A stretch of DNA of 47,796 nucleotides from Terriglobia bacterium (GTDB lineage Bacteria > Acidobacteriota > Terriglobia > Bryobacterales > Bryobacteraceae). Shown one piece after another: positions 1 through 9,489 of the stretch. The translations under genes and the position numbers were made by a program. The DNA lies in contig PSRJ01000303.1 in NCBI GenBank assembly GCA_003175985.1, positions 1-47,796 on the forward strand, written 5' to 3'. The first letter of the stretch is position 1. Every line of letters starts with the position of its first letter. The notes beneath the pieces are model-generated. The model saw nothing but the letters and a program-made list of their open reading frames with translations. It had not been told where the DNA came from and did not search any database.

Positions 1-843
1 GACCAGGCGAGTACCGGGCAGTGGAGCGGCCAGTTGCACTACCACCGGGAAGCGGAGACCGCGGGTTGGAGCGGCAATCTGGAAGTCCGGGACGCGCAGG
101 TAGTGGTGCCCGGGTTTGCCGGCCCCCTGGCGATCGCGTCCGCGCGAGTGGGCATCGATGGCTCCCGCCTGGCTGTCGATCGCATCGCCGGCCGCGCCGG
201 CAATATCGAGTTCACCGGTAATTACCGGTACCAGCCCGGCACCGCGCATCCTCACAGATTGCGGTTACGCGCCGCGGAGGTGGATGCTGCCGACCTGGAA
301 TCCGAATTGCTTCCCACGCTGCGCCGTGACCCTGGCTTGATTGCCCGCGCGCTTGGCCGCAATCCCGTCCCCGATTGGATGCGCCAGCGCCGCCTGGTCG
401 GCTCCATCCAAATCGCCGATCTGCGGCTTGCGGAAACGCGCTTGACGAACGTGCGCGCGCGGCTGTTGTGGGATGTAGACCGTGTGGACCTGGTCGCGCT
501 CGCCGCCAGGCTCGACAACGGTTTCATCGAAGGCGCTCTCGCCGTCAACCTGGCGGGACAGGGCCCCACATACAAGCTGACCGCAAACCTGAAAGGGTTG
601 ACATGGCAAACCGGCAAGCTGGATGCCGAAGGCGCCCTCGAAACTTCCGGCATCGGCCCCCAGTTGCTCGCACGCTTGCGCCTTACCGGCATCGCGCTCC
701 ACACCGACGACGAAACCTACACCGGCCGCGGCTCCGTCCTGGAAGATGGCCGGCTGTTGCTACAACTCAACGGCGGCGGCAAGGAGATGCGTATGACAGG
801 GACCCTGGCCACTTTGAAGCTGGATACCGAACCGCGGCCGTAA
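1..843 (+). CDS. AsmA-like envelope protein, C-terminal part (5' truncated)
   Basis: The reading frame is open from base 1 to a TAA at 841-843, so the gene begins outside the window and about 280 residues of its C-terminal part are visible. The protein is made of repeated amphipathic beta-strand stretches rich in G, L, R and D (for example RLAVDRIAGRAGNIEFTG and NGFIEGALAVNLAG), the style of the AsmA/TamB group of periplasmic bridge proteins. Those proteins are anchored in the inner membrane and affect lipid or outer-membrane traffic. No catalytic motif is visible. It ends only 3 bases before the convergent MFS gene. The AsmA-like call rests on composition and strand pattern, not on a diagnostic motif, so the exact subfamily is open. 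Confidence 0.6.
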   Translation, partial: DQASTGQWSGQLHYHREAETAGWSGNLEVRDAQVVVPGFAGPLAIASARVGIDGSRLAVDRIAGRAGNIEFTGNYRYQPGTAHPHRLRLRAAEVDAADLESELLPTLRRDPGLIARALGRNPVPDWMRQRRLVGSIQIADLRLAETRLTNVRARLLWDVDRVDLVALAARLDNGFIEGALAVNLAGQGPTYKLTANLKGLTWQTGKLDAEGALETSGIGPQLLARLRLTGIALHTDDETYTGRGSVLEDGRLLLQLNGGGKEMRMTGTLATLKLDTEPRP

Positions 844-846
844 GAC

Positions 847-2088
847 TCACCTGGCTCCCGCCGCTACTGGCTCCTGAGCCTGCCGCAGTTCCGGAAACAG
901 CCAGGTCCAGGCCGCAACCACGATAATAGTGCCAACGCCGCCCAGCACTACCGCCGCTACGCTCCCGAACCACTGGGCCGTGATGCCCGATTCGAATTGC
1001 CCTACCTCATTGGACGCTCCGATGAACACCATGTTGACCGCGCTCACGCGGCCCCGCATGCGATCGGGCGTGCGTAGCTGAATCATGGTAGAGCGCACCA
1101 CCACGCTGACCATGTCACAGGCGCCGGTGAGCGCCAATGCCAGCAGCGACAATAGCACGCTGTGCGAGAAGCCGAAGACGATGGTAAACAGGCCAAACCC
1201 GAACACGCAGCCAAGCATGATGCTTCCCTGCCGCCGGCCGAGCGGGTAGTGCGCCAGCAGCACCGCCATCACGATTGCTCCCATCCCCGGCGCGCTGCGC
1301 AGAATGCCCAAGCCGAAGGCGCCGATCCCCAGAATCTCCCGCGCATAAACCGGCAGCAGCGCCACTGCGCCGCCCAGCAGCACGGCGAACAGATCGAGTG
1401 AGATCGCACCCAGAACGAACTTGTTCTTCCAGATGTAACGCAGCCCTTCCCATACCATCTCCGGCGGTCTGGCCTTCGCGGCCGCTTGCGTCCGGTTCAC
1501 GTGAATGCGTGAAACCGATAAGAATGCCGCGGAGTAGAAGAGCGCGGCGGCGCCGTATACCGGCAGCGGAGTTGCCGTTGTGCCGTAAACCAGCCCTCCG
1601 ACCACCGGACCAAAGATCGTTGCCATCTGGAACCAGGATGAACCCCACGCCACGGCTTGGGAGAAGTGCTCCGGCGGCACCAGCGTCGGCAGCAGCGCCT
1701 GGCTGGCAGGCATGCTGAACGCACGTGCTGTCCCGTTCAACAGCAGCACTGCGTAAATGGGATAGACCGCCGTCAGCCCGCGCAAGGTGAAAGTAAACAA
1801 AAGCAGCGAAACCATCGCGTATCCCGCCATGCAGAATTGGAGAATGTTCTTGCGCGGGAAACGGTCTGCCGCGTGACCGGCCACCAGGAACAGCAGTATG
1901 CCGGGCAGGAACTGGGCCAAGCCGACCAGGCCGAGATCCAGCGGACGATGGGTTAGATTATATAGCTGCCAACCCACGGCCACGGCCTGCATTTCGGAGG
2001 CAAATACCGAGAGCACGCGCGCGCCGGCGTGGTAAAGGAAGTTGGGGTACCGGAAGACCGCCCGGGCGTCGGAAGAGGGTTTCGGCAT
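847..2088 (-). CDS. MFS transporter, EntS/MFS_3-like exporter
   Basis: A 413-residue integral membrane protein with about 12 hydrophobic helices, typical of a major facilitator superfamily permease. An N-terminal VGWQLYNLTHRPLDLGLVG stretch precedes the loop GHAADRFPRKN, the conserved MFS motif between helices 2 and 3. The layout resembles the MFS_3 group (enterobactin exporter EntS and multidrug or macrolide efflux proteins). A second basic loop, RTPDRMRGRVSAVNMVFIGASNE, is also typical of that group. The substrate cannot be told from the sequence. No strong Shine-Dalgarno sequence precedes the ATG. It lies downstream of the M4 protease gene on the same strand, separated by about 54 bases, so it could be co-transcribed with it. 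Confidence 0.85.
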   Translation of the reverse strand: MPKPSSDARAVFRYPNFLYHAGARVLSVFASEMQAVAVGWQLYNLTHRPLDLGLVGLAQFLPGILLFLVAGHAADRFPRKNILQFCMAGYAMVSLLLFTFTLRGLTAVYPIYAVLLLNGTARAFSMPASQALLPTLVPPEHFSQAVAWGSSWFQMATIFGPVVGGLVYGTTATPLPVYGAAALFYSAAFLSVSRIHVNRTQAAAKARPPEMVWEGLRYIWKNKFVLGAISLDLFAVLLGGAVALLPVYAREILGIGAFGLGILRSAPGMGAIVMAVLLAHYPLGRRQGSIMLGCVFGFGLFTIVFGFSHSVLLSLLALALTGACDMVSVVVRSTMIQLRTPDRMRGRVSAVNMVFIGASNEVGQFESGITAQWFGSVAAVVLGGVGTIIVVAAWTWLFPELRQAQEPVAAGAR

Positions 2089-2142
2089 TCAGGGGCTAAA
2101 CTGTCAGTTTCCCACAGCCGCCCCCAATGCCGCGTCCGCGTA

Positions 2143-3699
2143 TCAGTTCACATTGATGGCCGCATAGGCCGCTGCTACTGCGTTGTACTCCGCGGAGCCT
2201 GCGCCATAGAGAGTCGTTGCGGCGCTCAGGCAGGCCGTGCGCGCGCCATGATAATCGGTGTTGGAGTTCATCCAGTTGCTGATGGCCTCGTACCAGATCC
2301 GCGCCGATTTGTCGTTACCGATCCCGGTGACCAACTGGCCGTTGCACACGCTGGTTCCGCCGTGAGCCAGGAGATAGAACATGTGATTGTTGGGCCCGGA
2401 CGAATAGTGGACATCCAAGCCGCCGATTCCGGAAGACCAGCACGCCGGGCTCTTGCCGTCTTTGGGCGGGTTCTCCATGTACCTTAAGGCAGCGGTTTGC
2501 ACGTATTGCCCGTTGACCCAATTGGCCCGCCACGAGCGCTCGCCGATCCACCATTCCGGCGTATCGAAAGCGTTGTTTACAGCGAATTCCACCATCGTTC
2601 CGAAGATGTCGGAGTTCGACTCGTTCAGGCCGCCCGGCTCACCGGCGTACGTCAGATTCGCTTCCGCGGACATCACACCGTGAGAGAGTTCATGGCCCGT
2701 GATATCGATTGCTACCAGGGGATAGAAATAGATCTGGCCATCGCCATACGTCATGCAGAAGCAACTGTCATCCCAGAACGCATTGTCGTAGCCGCGGGAG
2801 TAATGCACACGGGAGTATGTCTTCCTGCCGTTGTTGTCGATTCCGTTCCGGGCGAACATGTTGAGATAGTAGTCCCAGGTGGCTGACACTCCGAAGGCGG
2901 CATCTGCGCCGGCTGTGTCCGGGTCAGTGTTGTTGATGCTATTGTCCCCGAACACTGCCTTCGTACTGGACACAACCGTGCCCTTGCCGCTTGTGCGGCC
3001 ATGCATGTCGTCAGTCGCATTGCCACTGCCCCGAGTTGGATCCACAAGCGTGTACAGAAATCCACCACGGCTGGCGTTCAGCGTCACGTCGCCGGAATAC
3101 ATGGTCTTCCCTGTAACGGTGACTCCCGCAGTTTCGAGCGAGTTGAAACTCCACAGCACAAGCCCCGTGTGAGCATCGATAAGATAGTCCCATTTCGTGG
3201 GTTGATCTACGTCATTCTCCAGCATGACTTTGACGTGCCAGACCAGGAAGTCCAGAGCGCTGCGCGAGCCTTTCGGCAAGATCTCCAGGGCGGATGTCGT
3301 ATCCGCGGACCCGCGCGCGCCGATGGCGCGGACGGCAGTAACGACAGCCGCCTGGGATGTAACTACGGGCCGCGTATCCACGGCCAGATTGGGCCGCAGC
3401 GCATTGGTGACTGTCACCCCGCCATTAGCTACGTGGGCGATCGCCTCACCCTCGAAGACAGGCACGCCCCGATAGTTCTGATCGAAGCGGATCACATATC
3501 CCTTCGTGGCCGCGCGTGCGCTTCTTACGGTCAATTCCCGATCGGAATCGGTCAAACCATAATTTGCCGCATTCGCCCGGAAATAGTTCCGGGCAATGCC
3601 GACCGCCTCGTCGACTGAGCTTTGCGCATAGGCACAGATGGAAAAGGCCAAGCCCGCCAGCAAGGCGGAAAACACCTGCTTCGCGTTGTGAATTACCAT
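2143..3699 (-). CDS. Secreted M4 (thermolysin-family) metalloprotease
   Basis: A 518-residue preproenzyme. The start chosen is the ATG at 3697-3699 because GGAGG (3704-3708) lies just upstream and the protein then opens with a clean signal peptide (MVIHNAKQVF... ending ICAYAQS). An in-frame start 11 codons upstream lacks these features. The order is signal peptide, an FTP/PepSY-like propeptide (about 25-190), then the M4 catalytic domains. The zinc motif HELSH is at residues 336-340, followed by GGLNESNSDIFG, which supplies the third ligand Glu. LDVHYSSGPNNHMFYLLAHGG is the C-terminal M4 substrate-binding region. The family cleaves on the amino side of large hydrophobic residues and is secreted. 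It is monocistronic or leads into the MFS gene. Confidence 0.95.
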   Translation of the reverse strand: MVIHNAKQVFSALLAGLAFSICAYAQSSVDEAVGIARNYFRANAANYGLTDSDRELTVRSARAATKGYVIRFDQNYRGVPVFEGEAIAHVANGGVTVTNALRPNLAVDTRPVVTSQAAVVTAVRAIGARGSADTTSALEILPKGSRSALDFLVWHVKVMLENDVDQPTKWDYLIDAHTGLVLWSFNSLETAGVTVTGKTMYSGDVTLNASRGGFLYTLVDPTRGSGNATDDMHGRTSGKGTVVSSTKAVFGDNSINNTDPDTAGADAAFGVSATWDYYLNMFARNGIDNNGRKTYSRVHYSRGYDNAFWDDSCFCMTYGDGQIYFYPLVAIDITGHELSHGVMSAEANLTYAGEPGGLNESNSDIFGTMVEFAVNNAFDTPEWWIGERSWRANWVNGQYVQTAALRYMENPPKDGKSPACWSSGIGGLDVHYSSGPNNHMFYLLAHGGTSVCNGQLVTGIGNDKSARIWYEAISNWMNSNTDYHGARTACLSAATTLYGAGSAEYNAVAAAYAAINVN

Positions 3700-3872
3700 A
3701 TTTCCTCCACACAGAACCGCGTCATCCCGCAAACGTCGTAAGAGACCGGTAAGGAACGGCGCAGTTGTGAACGATAACGTGAAAGAGAATAACAGATCTT
3801 AATATATATGTAAGGTCTACCGGTCGGGTAACAGGGTGGATGACCTACTCGCGTGGTACAACAATAAGGCGT
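3700..3872. promoter_or_regulatory. Divergent intergenic region, M4 protease / aroB
   Basis: A 173-base gap between two divergent genes that must hold both promoters. It contains the only clearly AT-rich patch nearby (about 3783-3812, including AATATATAT at 3801-3809), which stands out against the GC-rich surroundings. I could not place a convincing -35/-10 pair on either strand, so no exact promoter is called. Confidence 0.4.
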
Positions 3873-4946
3873 ATGGCTTCCTATCGCGTGGAAACCCCAC
3901 AGCGATGCTACACGGCGTTCGTGGAGCGTGGCATTGTGGGGCGCACGGCTGAGTTCGTGCCACCCGACTCCGGCCGCGTTTTCGTGGTCACCACGAGCGA
4001 TGTTTGGCAGCTTCATGGCGACACGCTTGCGCGTGGATTAACCCAAACTCCGCATGACGTCCTGTACTTACCGGGCGGCGAAGAGAACAAGCGGCTGGCG
4101 CCTCTCGAGAAACTCGCGGAAGAGTTGGTGCAAGGCGGCGGAGACCGCACCAGCGTCATCCTCGCCTTTGGAGGGGGCATCGTGAACGACATGGCCGGTT
4201 TTTTGGCAGCCATCTTCATGCGTGGAATTTCTGTGATTCAAATTCCTACAACGCTGCTCGCGCAGGTGGATGCCGCGGTGGGTGGAAAGACTGGGGTCAA
4301 CCTGGTCAGCGGTAAGAATCTGATAGGCAGTTTCCATCAGCCGCTGGCGGTCCTGATCGATCCTGCATTCCTTGCGACGCTGCCAGAGCGCGAATACCGC
4401 GCCGGCCTTTATGAGATCCTCAAGTGCGGAATCATCCGCGATGCCGCGCTGTTCCATTTCCTGGCGGAGCACTCCGCCGACGTTCTGGCGCGGCAACCGG
4501 ATGCAGTGGATCGCGTGATCGGCGATTCGGTGCGCATCAAAGCGGAAGTGGTTTCGGCAGATGAGCGCGAGAGCGGCCTCCGGCGGATTCTCAACTTCGG
4601 CCACACGTTCGGTCATGCGCTGGAAGCCGAGACCGGATATACGCGCTTTCTGCATGGAGAAGCAGTGGCATGGGGCATGCGAGCCGCCATCTATCTTAGC
4701 GAAAGGACGGGCCATCTCTCCGCCGAAGAGAGCGTAGAAATGCTGGAAACGATCGACTCCTACGGAGCACGGCCTTCATTTGCCGGGATCAACCCGGAGA
4801 ACCTGATTGCGCGCCTGCTGCACGATAAGAAGACTGTGCGGGGCAAGGTACATTTCGTTCTGCCGGCGCGGATCGGAGAGGTCACGGTAGTAACCGGCGT
4901 TGGAGAGCCGGCCGTACGGGAAGCGATCCGGTCCGCCCTTTCATGA
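3873..4946 (+). CDS. aroB: 3-dehydroquinate synthase
   Basis: Converts DAHP to 3-dehydroquinate in the second step of the shikimate pathway, using NAD and a divalent metal, in the cytoplasm. Family motifs are clear: LPGGEENKRL, the nucleotide-binding AFGGGIVNDMAGFLAAIFMRG, PTTLLAQVDAAVGGKTGVN, EILKCGIIRD and the metal-site RILNFGHTFGHALE with LHGEAVAWGM. I prefer the start at 3873 (MASYRVETPQ, 357 residues) because family members begin only a few residues before this first strand. An in-frame ATG at 3840 would add 11 unrelated residues. It overlaps the methyltransferase downstream by 4 bases (ATGA), so the two are probably translationally coupled, linking aromatic and chorismate supply with quinone methylation. 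Confidence 0.95.
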   Translation: MASYRVETPQRCYTAFVERGIVGRTAEFVPPDSGRVFVVTTSDVWQLHGDTLARGLTQTPHDVLYLPGGEENKRLAPLEKLAEELVQGGGDRTSVILAFGGGIVNDMAGFLAAIFMRGISVIQIPTTLLAQVDAAVGGKTGVNLVSGKNLIGSFHQPLAVLIDPAFLATLPEREYRAGLYEILKCGIIRDAALFHFLAEHSADVLARQPDAVDRVIGDSVRIKAEVVSADERESGLRRILNFGHTFGHALEAETGYTRFLHGEAVAWGMRAAIYLSERTGHLSAEESVEMLETIDSYGARPSFAGINPENLIARLLHDKKTVRGKVHFVLPARIGEVTVVTGVGEPAVREAIRSALS

Positions 4947-5674
4947 AGGGCACGACACCGGCGGGGGCGCAGACCGAACAGGAAGCCGCGGCTTGGGTGC
5001 GCGGCATGTTCGGCCGCGTCGCGCACCGCTACGATCTCGCCAACCATCTGCTTTCGATGAACATCGACCGCTACTGGCGCTCGCACACCGTGCGCCGCGT
5101 GCGGCCGGTATTGCAACGTCCTTCGGCGCGTGTGCTGGACATCTGTTGCGGAACCGGGGATCTGGTGCTGGCGCTGGAGCGGGCAGGCCGCCAGCCGGTC
5201 TTCGGGTCTGACTTCTGTCATCCGATGCTGGTGGCGGCAAACGGCAAACTGGAGCAACGCGGAAACCGGTCGCGGCTGTTTGAAGCCGATGCGTTGCATT
5301 TGCCTGTGCAGGATGCCAGTTTCGATCTCCTCACCGTGGCTTTCGGATTCCGCAACCTGGCGAACTACGATGCCGGCCTGCGGGAGATGCGCCGCGTGCT
5401 GCGTCCGGGAGGAACTGCCGCCATCCTGGAGTTTTCGCAACCGCCGAACAAGCTCTTTCGAACCGTTTACAACTTCTATTCACGGCGGATTCTGCCGGTA
5501 ATCGGCGGGGCGCTCTCCGGGGACCGCAGCGCGTACCAGTATCTGCCCGAATCGGTCCGCAAGTTCCCTTCGGCGGAGGAACTGGTGGGCGGCATGCGCG
5601 CAGCGGGGTTCAGGCAGGTGAGCTACGAGTATCTGACCGGCGGCATCGTAGCTTTGCATCTGGGAACAGCCTAG
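4943..5674 (+). CDS. ubiE: Demethylmenaquinone/ubiquinone C-methyltransferase (UbiE/MenG)
   Basis: A 243-residue class I SAM-dependent methyltransferase. Near the N-terminus FGRVAHRYDLANHLLSMNID is the UbiE/MenG family signature. VLDICCGTGDLVLAL is SAM motif I, and LTVAFGFRNLANYDAGLREM with RVLRPGGTAAILEFSQP are the second family signature and motif III. The family adds the ring C-methyl group in menaquinone or ubiquinone synthesis at the membrane surface. In an acidobacterium the quinone is most likely menaquinone, so the MenG role is more likely (inference). The ATG overlaps the aroB stop. Confidence 0.93.
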   Translation: MKGTTPAGAQTEQEAAAWVRGMFGRVAHRYDLANHLLSMNIDRYWRSHTVRRVRPVLQRPSARVLDICCGTGDLVLALERAGRQPVFGSDFCHPMLVAANGKLEQRGNRSRLFEADALHLPVQDASFDLLTVAFGFRNLANYDAGLREMRRVLRPGGTAAILEFSQPPNKLFRTVYNFYSRRILPVIGGALSGDRSAYQYLPESVRKFPSAEELVGGMRAAGFRQVSYEYLTGGIVALHLGTA

Positions 5675-5681
5675 GACGGGT

Positions 5682-5984
5682 TCACTCGACGGCGGCGCCC
5701 GCCGCAGCAAACGCCTTCTTCAGCTCGGCTTCCGGCAGCGTCGTGCTGACGAACAGTTCCTGGCGCGCCCCGGCGCTGAACGCAATGGCTTTCCATCCGT
5801 TCTGTACCGGCACGGTTATGCGCACTCGCACCTTGCCCTTGGCGTCGCGCACGGGACGGATCACACCCGGAATGACGGAGCGGATTTCCGGATTGCTCTC
5901 CAATAACGCCTCCAATACTTCGCGGACGCCGCTGATGATGCTGTGCTCGACCTTCAGCCGGTCTTTCGAAGTGCGCAGGCGCAT
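5682..5984 (-). CDS. Small conserved protein, possibly DUF2103-like
   Basis: A 100-residue soluble protein with a basic start (MRLRTSKDRLKVEHSI), a central VIPGVIRPVRDAKGKVRVRITVPV segment and a GWKAIAFSAGARQELFVST segment, suggesting a small alpha/beta domain. It has no signal peptide or membrane segment. The motif order (LKVEHSI, then SVIPGVIRPVR, then VTVPV and GARQELFV) reminds me of DUF2103, a family described as predicted metal-binding, but I cannot confirm this. It is convergent with the methyltransferase gene (7-base gap) and divergent from the HExxH/TPR gene. No function is assigned. Confidence 0.7.
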   Translation of the reverse strand: MRLRTSKDRLKVEHSIISGVREVLEALLESNPEIRSVIPGVIRPVRDAKGKVRVRITVPVQNGWKAIAFSAGARQELFVSTTLPEAELKKAFAAAGAAVE

Positions 5985-6032
5985 CTTCCTAAACTATATC
6001 CGCTTCACGGGATTATGCTATCGTGCGGCTAG

Positions 6033-7817
6033 ATGTTGCGGGTCCTGATGGTCCTGGTTTGTGCGCCGGCGGTCTACGCGGCGGAATGGCGCCTGGCAAG
6101 CAGCCCGCATTTCGAGGTTTATGCTCAGGCAGGCGGCCAGGATCCGCGCGCCGTATTGCTCTGGTTCGAGCAGCTTCAATCCTTCTTCGAACGTGAGACC
6201 GGGCTGCGCGGCGATGCGCGCCCACCGCTCCGAATCGTCGTCTTCGCTTCCCCGCAAGAGTACGAGCCTTATCGAATCGGTCCTTCGGCGGATGCCTTCT
6301 ATGTGGGAGCAGAAGCCCGCGACTACATCGCGATGGCACATCGGGGAGGCGACGATCTGCGGATCGCGGCGCACGAATACTGGCATTTCCTGGAACACGC
6401 TACGGGGCTACGGTTTCCCGCCTGGCTCAATGAAGGGCTGGCGGAGTTCTTCTCCACCGTACGGCCCGGGGTCGCCGCCAGCTACATCGGAGGCGATCTG
6501 GCCGCGCGTTCGCGCGCGCTGCGCACGCGCCCGTGGATTCCAATGCGCGAGTTACTCTCGATACCGGGGGAATCGCTGCGCCTTGCCGATCGCGCAACAT
6601 CCGACAGCTTCTATGCGCAAAGCTGGGCTCTTGTCGATATGCTCCTGCTGGGCCGCGGGTACGCCCCCCGTTTCCCGGGGCTGTTGCACGCTCTCGCCGC
6701 CGGAACGGATGGTTCCTACGATTTGGCCGGTGTTTTCGGGCGGCCCATCGATTCTATCGAGCGTGATCTGCGGCAGCGCGTGACAATGCGCGAGTTTGCG
6801 CCCGTTGCCCTACCTCCCTTTCCGGCCGGTGCGAGCGCCATGGAAGCGTCGGACGTTTCGTCCCTCTCCGCCCGCGCGCTGATGGCCGAACTTCTGCTTG
6901 CCACGTCCCGCTTTGATCGATCCGAAACTCTATACCGGGGACTGGCTGCCGATGCTCCGGGGAATCCGGACTTCCCCGCGGCACTCGCCACCATCGCGCT
7001 GCGCAAGGATCATCCCGCGGAAGCGCGCCACCTCTGGGCACGCGCTCTCGAAGCCGGTATAAGCGACCCCGATATCTGCTACCGCTACGCTCTGCTGGCG
7101 GAGGATGCCGGATTCGCCGCGGGCGACGTGCGAGCCGCACTGGAGCGAGCCGTGGAACTCCGCCCCAGATTCGATGATGCGCTTTACCACCTGGCCCTGG
7201 TCGAAAACAATGCCGGGGATAGTTCCAATGCGCTGCGGCACCTTCGCTCGATACAATCCGTCAAGCCAGCCCGTGAGTATCAATATTGGATTACTACGGC
7301 CTCCGCATTGACGGAACTCGGGCGGCGCGAGGAGGCGAAAGCGGCGGCAGACCGCGCTGTGGAGATAGCGGCAACTTCCGAGGAACGCATCAACGCGATG
7401 CACCTCGGCATTCTTGCCCTCACCGACCTCGCGGTTCAATTCGTCCGTGATCCGCGTGGAAACCTGCAGCTCGTCACCACGCGCAAACTGCATAACGCGC
7501 CCGAATGGAACCCGTTTATCGAGCCGGGCGACCGGATACGGAGAGTGGAGGGCAGGCTGCGGGAGATCGATTGCAGCGGCCCTGAAACCCTGTTCCTGCT
7601 GGAGACATCTACCGGCCCCGTAACCGTCTTCGTCCCCGATCCGCTGCACGTGCAGATGCGCAATGCGCCGCCCGAATTCACTTGCGGCACGCAGCGTCCC
7701 GTCCCCGTGACCGCCGTTTACGCTGCCTCCGGAAACGGCAGTGCGGGCGTTCTCAGAGGCCTCAACTTCTCTACTCCCAGCTCAGAATCACCTTCCCCGA
7801 ATTCCCCGACGCCATGA
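6033..7817 (+). CDS. Secreted HExxH metallopeptidase-like protein with TPR repeats
   Basis: A 594-residue protein with a signal peptide ([16 protein letters not shown], cleavage near residue 16). HEYWH at residues 114-118 is a zinc-metalloprotease HExxH motif. [10 protein letters not shown] follows at 131-140, whose Glu134 or Glu138 can be the third ligand, as in gluzincins. The middle region (about 290-465) has helical repeats of the TPR type (for example [21 protein letters not shown] and [23 protein letters not shown]). The C-terminal part (about 470-570) is beta-rich and of unknown type. It probably acts in the periplasm or outside the cell, with TPRs binding protein. The last 47 bases run into the end of the convergent threonine dehydrogenase gene, and the terminal Ser/Pro-rich tail may be a late read-through extension. 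Confidence 0.85.
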   Translation: MLRVLMVLVCAPAVYAAEWRLASSPHFEVYAQAGGQDPRAVLLWFEQLQSFFERETGLRGDARPPLRIVVFASPQEYEPYRIGPSADAFYVGAEARDYIAMAHRGGDDLRIAAHEYWHFLEHATGLRFPAWLNEGLAEFFSTVRPGVAASYIGGDLAARSRALRTRPWIPMRELLSIPGESLRLADRATSDSFYAQSWALVDMLLLGRGYAPRFPGLLHALAAGTDGSYDLAGVFGRPIDSIERDLRQRVTMREFAPVALPPFPAGASAMEASDVSSLSARALMAELLLATSRFDRSETLYRGLAADAPGNPDFPAALATIALRKDHPAEARHLWARALEAGISDPDICYRYALLAEDAGFAAGDVRAALERAVELRPRFDDALYHLALVENNAGDSSNALRHLRSIQSVKPAREYQYWITTASALTELGRREEAKAAADRAVEIAATSEERINAMHLGILALTDLAVQFVRDPRGNLQLVTTRKLHNAPEWNPFIEPGDRIRRVEGRLREIDCSGPETLFLLETSTGPVTVFVPDPLHVQMRNAPPEFTCGTQRPVPVTAVYAASGNGSAGVLRGLNFSTPSSESPSPNSPTP

Positions 7818-8814
7818 TCTCGAACGCAGCCTCATATTCCCGGTAGGAGAACCGGTGCGTAATCACGGGCGCGATATCCAGGCCGGATTGCAGCATCACG
7901 GTCATCTTGTACCAGGTTTCGTACATCTCGCGGCCGTAGATCCCGTGAATCGTCAGCATGTTAAACACGACCGTCCGCCAGTCGATGGACATCTCCTGAG
8001 GAGGAATGCCCAGCATGGCGATCTTTGCGCCATGGCTCATATTGGCAATCATGTCGCGGAATGCCGCTTCGCTTCCGGACATCTCCAGCCCGACATCGAA
8101 GCCTTCGGTCATGCCGAGCCGCTTCTGCACGTCGGGGAGCCGCGTCTCGCGCGCATTCACCGCCAGAGTGACGCCAATTTTTCGCGCCAGGTCGAGGCGG
8201 TATGAGTTGATATCGGTGATCACGGTGTACCGCGCGCCCGCGTGCCGCGCAACCGCAGCCGCCATGATGCCGATCGGACCCGCGCCGGTAATCAGCACGT
8301 CTTCGCCCAGCACTGGATAGGAAAGCGCCGTGTGCACGGCATTGCCGAAGGGGTCGAAGATGGCCGCGATATCCAAGGGAATCGATTCGTAGTGCCGCCA
8401 GATATTCGACATGGGCAGCGCAATATATTCGGCGAATGCTCCGGGCCGGTTCACGCCTACGCCTTGCGTGTTGGCGCAGAGGTGGCGGCGGCCGGCGAGA
8501 CAGTTGCGGCAGCGTCCGCACACGACATGCCCTTCGCCGCTGACGATTTCGCCTGCATGAAAGCCTGCCACATTGGACCCAACGTCCTCGACGCGTCCCA
8601 CAAACTCGTGGCCGATCACCATCGGCACGGGAATGGTTTTCTGAGCCCATTCGTCCCACTTGTAGATGTGAACATCGGTCCCGCAGATGCCCGTCCGCAA
8701 TACCCGGATCAATACGTCGTTGATCCCAATCCGGGGCTCTTCGACCTCTTCCAGCCATAAGCCCGCCGCGCCCCTGCTCTTCACCAGCGCTTTCACTACT
8801 CCACGATAGCCCAC
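7771..8814 (-). CDS. tdh: L-threonine 3-dehydrogenase
   Basis: A medium-chain, zinc-dependent dehydrogenase that oxidises L-threonine to 2-amino-3-ketobutyrate with NAD in the cytoplasm. [20 protein letters not shown] followed by [13 protein letters not shown] is nearly diagnostic of Tdh. [15 protein letters not shown] supplies the structural-zinc cysteines, and [21 protein letters not shown] is the Rossmann loop. The open frame gives 347 residues from a GTG at 8812-8814. An internal GTG six codons later gives 341, the length of E. coli Tdh, and a VKALVK start like the E. coli one, but the GGAG in front of it is only 2 bases away. The start is therefore uncertain by six codons. It is divergent from the PAS-LuxR regulator, with a 69-base gap. 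Confidence 0.93.
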   Translation of the reverse strand: MGYRGVVKALVKSRGAAGLWLEEVEEPRIGINDVLIRVLRTGICGTDVHIYKWDEWAQKTIPVPMVIGHEFVGRVEDVGSNVAGFHAGEIVSGEGHVVCGRCRNCLAGRRHLCANTQGVGVNRPGAFAEYIALPMSNIWRHYESIPLDIAAIFDPFGNAVHTALSYPVLGEDVLITGAGPIGIMAAAVARHAGARYTVITDINSYRLDLARKIGVTLAVNARETRLPDVQKRLGMTEGFDVGLEMSGSEAAFRDMIANMSHGAKIAMLGIPPQEMSIDWRTVVFNMLTIHGIYGREMYETWYKMTVMLQSGLDIAPVITHRFSYREYEAAFEIMASGNSGKVILSWE

Positions 8815-8837
8815 TTCCGGCGGGCTACCCCTATCAT

Positions 8838-8865
8838 TTGACGTGTTTCCCGGTTACCATAAAGG
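8838..8865 (+). promoter_or_regulatory. Possible sigma-70 type promoter for the PAS-LuxR gene
   Basis: TTGACG at 8838-8843 matches the -35 consensus at five of six positions. A weak -10 (TAAAGG, 8860-8865) follows after 16 bases, about 18 bases before the ATG at 8884. The -10 is poor, so this is only a candidate. Confidence 0.25.
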
Positions 8866-8883
8866 AAAGCGATACAGGGGCAT

Positions 8884-9489
8884 ATGGGTCCTCAGAGAGT
8901 ACACGACGCAGGTACGAGCTGTTTCCTGGAGCTCGCCGAAGCTTCTCCCGGAATGATCTGGATGTCCGACACGGAAGGGCGATGCACTTACGTTAACCCG
9001 GCATGGCTGGAATTCCGGGGTACGACTCTGGCCCAGGAACTCGGATACGGGTGGGCCGATGGGATCCATCCGGAGGATCGGGCGCGCTGCGAACGGGCCG
9101 TGGCGATGGCGATCCGCTCGCGTTCGACGATTCGCCTGACCTATCGCGTGCGCAGTTGCCGGGGCACCTATCATGTCATCGACGATGTGGGCCGGCCGTG
9201 GTACGATCCGGACGGGCTTTTCCGCGGTTACCTGGGCGCAGCAACCATGATTTATGACGATGCGATAACGCCAGATGCGGCCCAGCGCCTTTCGATGCTC
9301 AGCGTACGGGAACGGCAGGTGCTGGAACTGGTCGCGCACGGGTGGGCGACCAAGCAGATCGCCGATCACCTGGGCATCAGCTACAAGACGGCGGACTCAC
9401 ACCGCACACACATTTTGCGGAAACTGAATCTGCACAAAGCACCCAGCCTGGTGCGCTTCGCGTTTCGGGCGGGACTGATTGCGGGTTAA
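8884..9489 (+). CDS. PAS-domain LuxR-type transcription regulator
   Basis: A 201-residue cytoplasmic regulator. An N-terminal PAS fold (about 14-125: ASPGMIWMSDTEGRCTYVNP, then WADGIHPEDRARC and GTYHVIDDVGRPWYDPDG with GYLGAATMI) is followed directly by a GerE/LuxR helix-turn-helix (about 137-200: LSVRERQVLELVAHGWATKQ and IADHLGISYKTADSHRTHIL). There is no receiver domain, so the input is probably a ligand or cofactor bound by the PAS domain. GGGG lies 3 bases before the ATG. It is divergent from tdh and overlaps the convergent aminotransferase stop by 4 bases. Its target genes cannot be told from the sequence, though tdh is the nearest candidate. Confidence 0.9.
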   Translation: MGPQRVHDAGTSCFLELAEASPGMIWMSDTEGRCTYVNPAWLEFRGTTLAQELGYGWADGIHPEDRARCERAVAMAIRSRSTIRLTYRVRSCRGTYHVIDDVGRPWYDPDGLFRGYLGAATMIYDDAITPDAAQRLSMLSVRERQVLELVAHGWATKQIADHLGISYKTADSHRTHILRKLNLHKAPSLVRFAFRAGLIAG

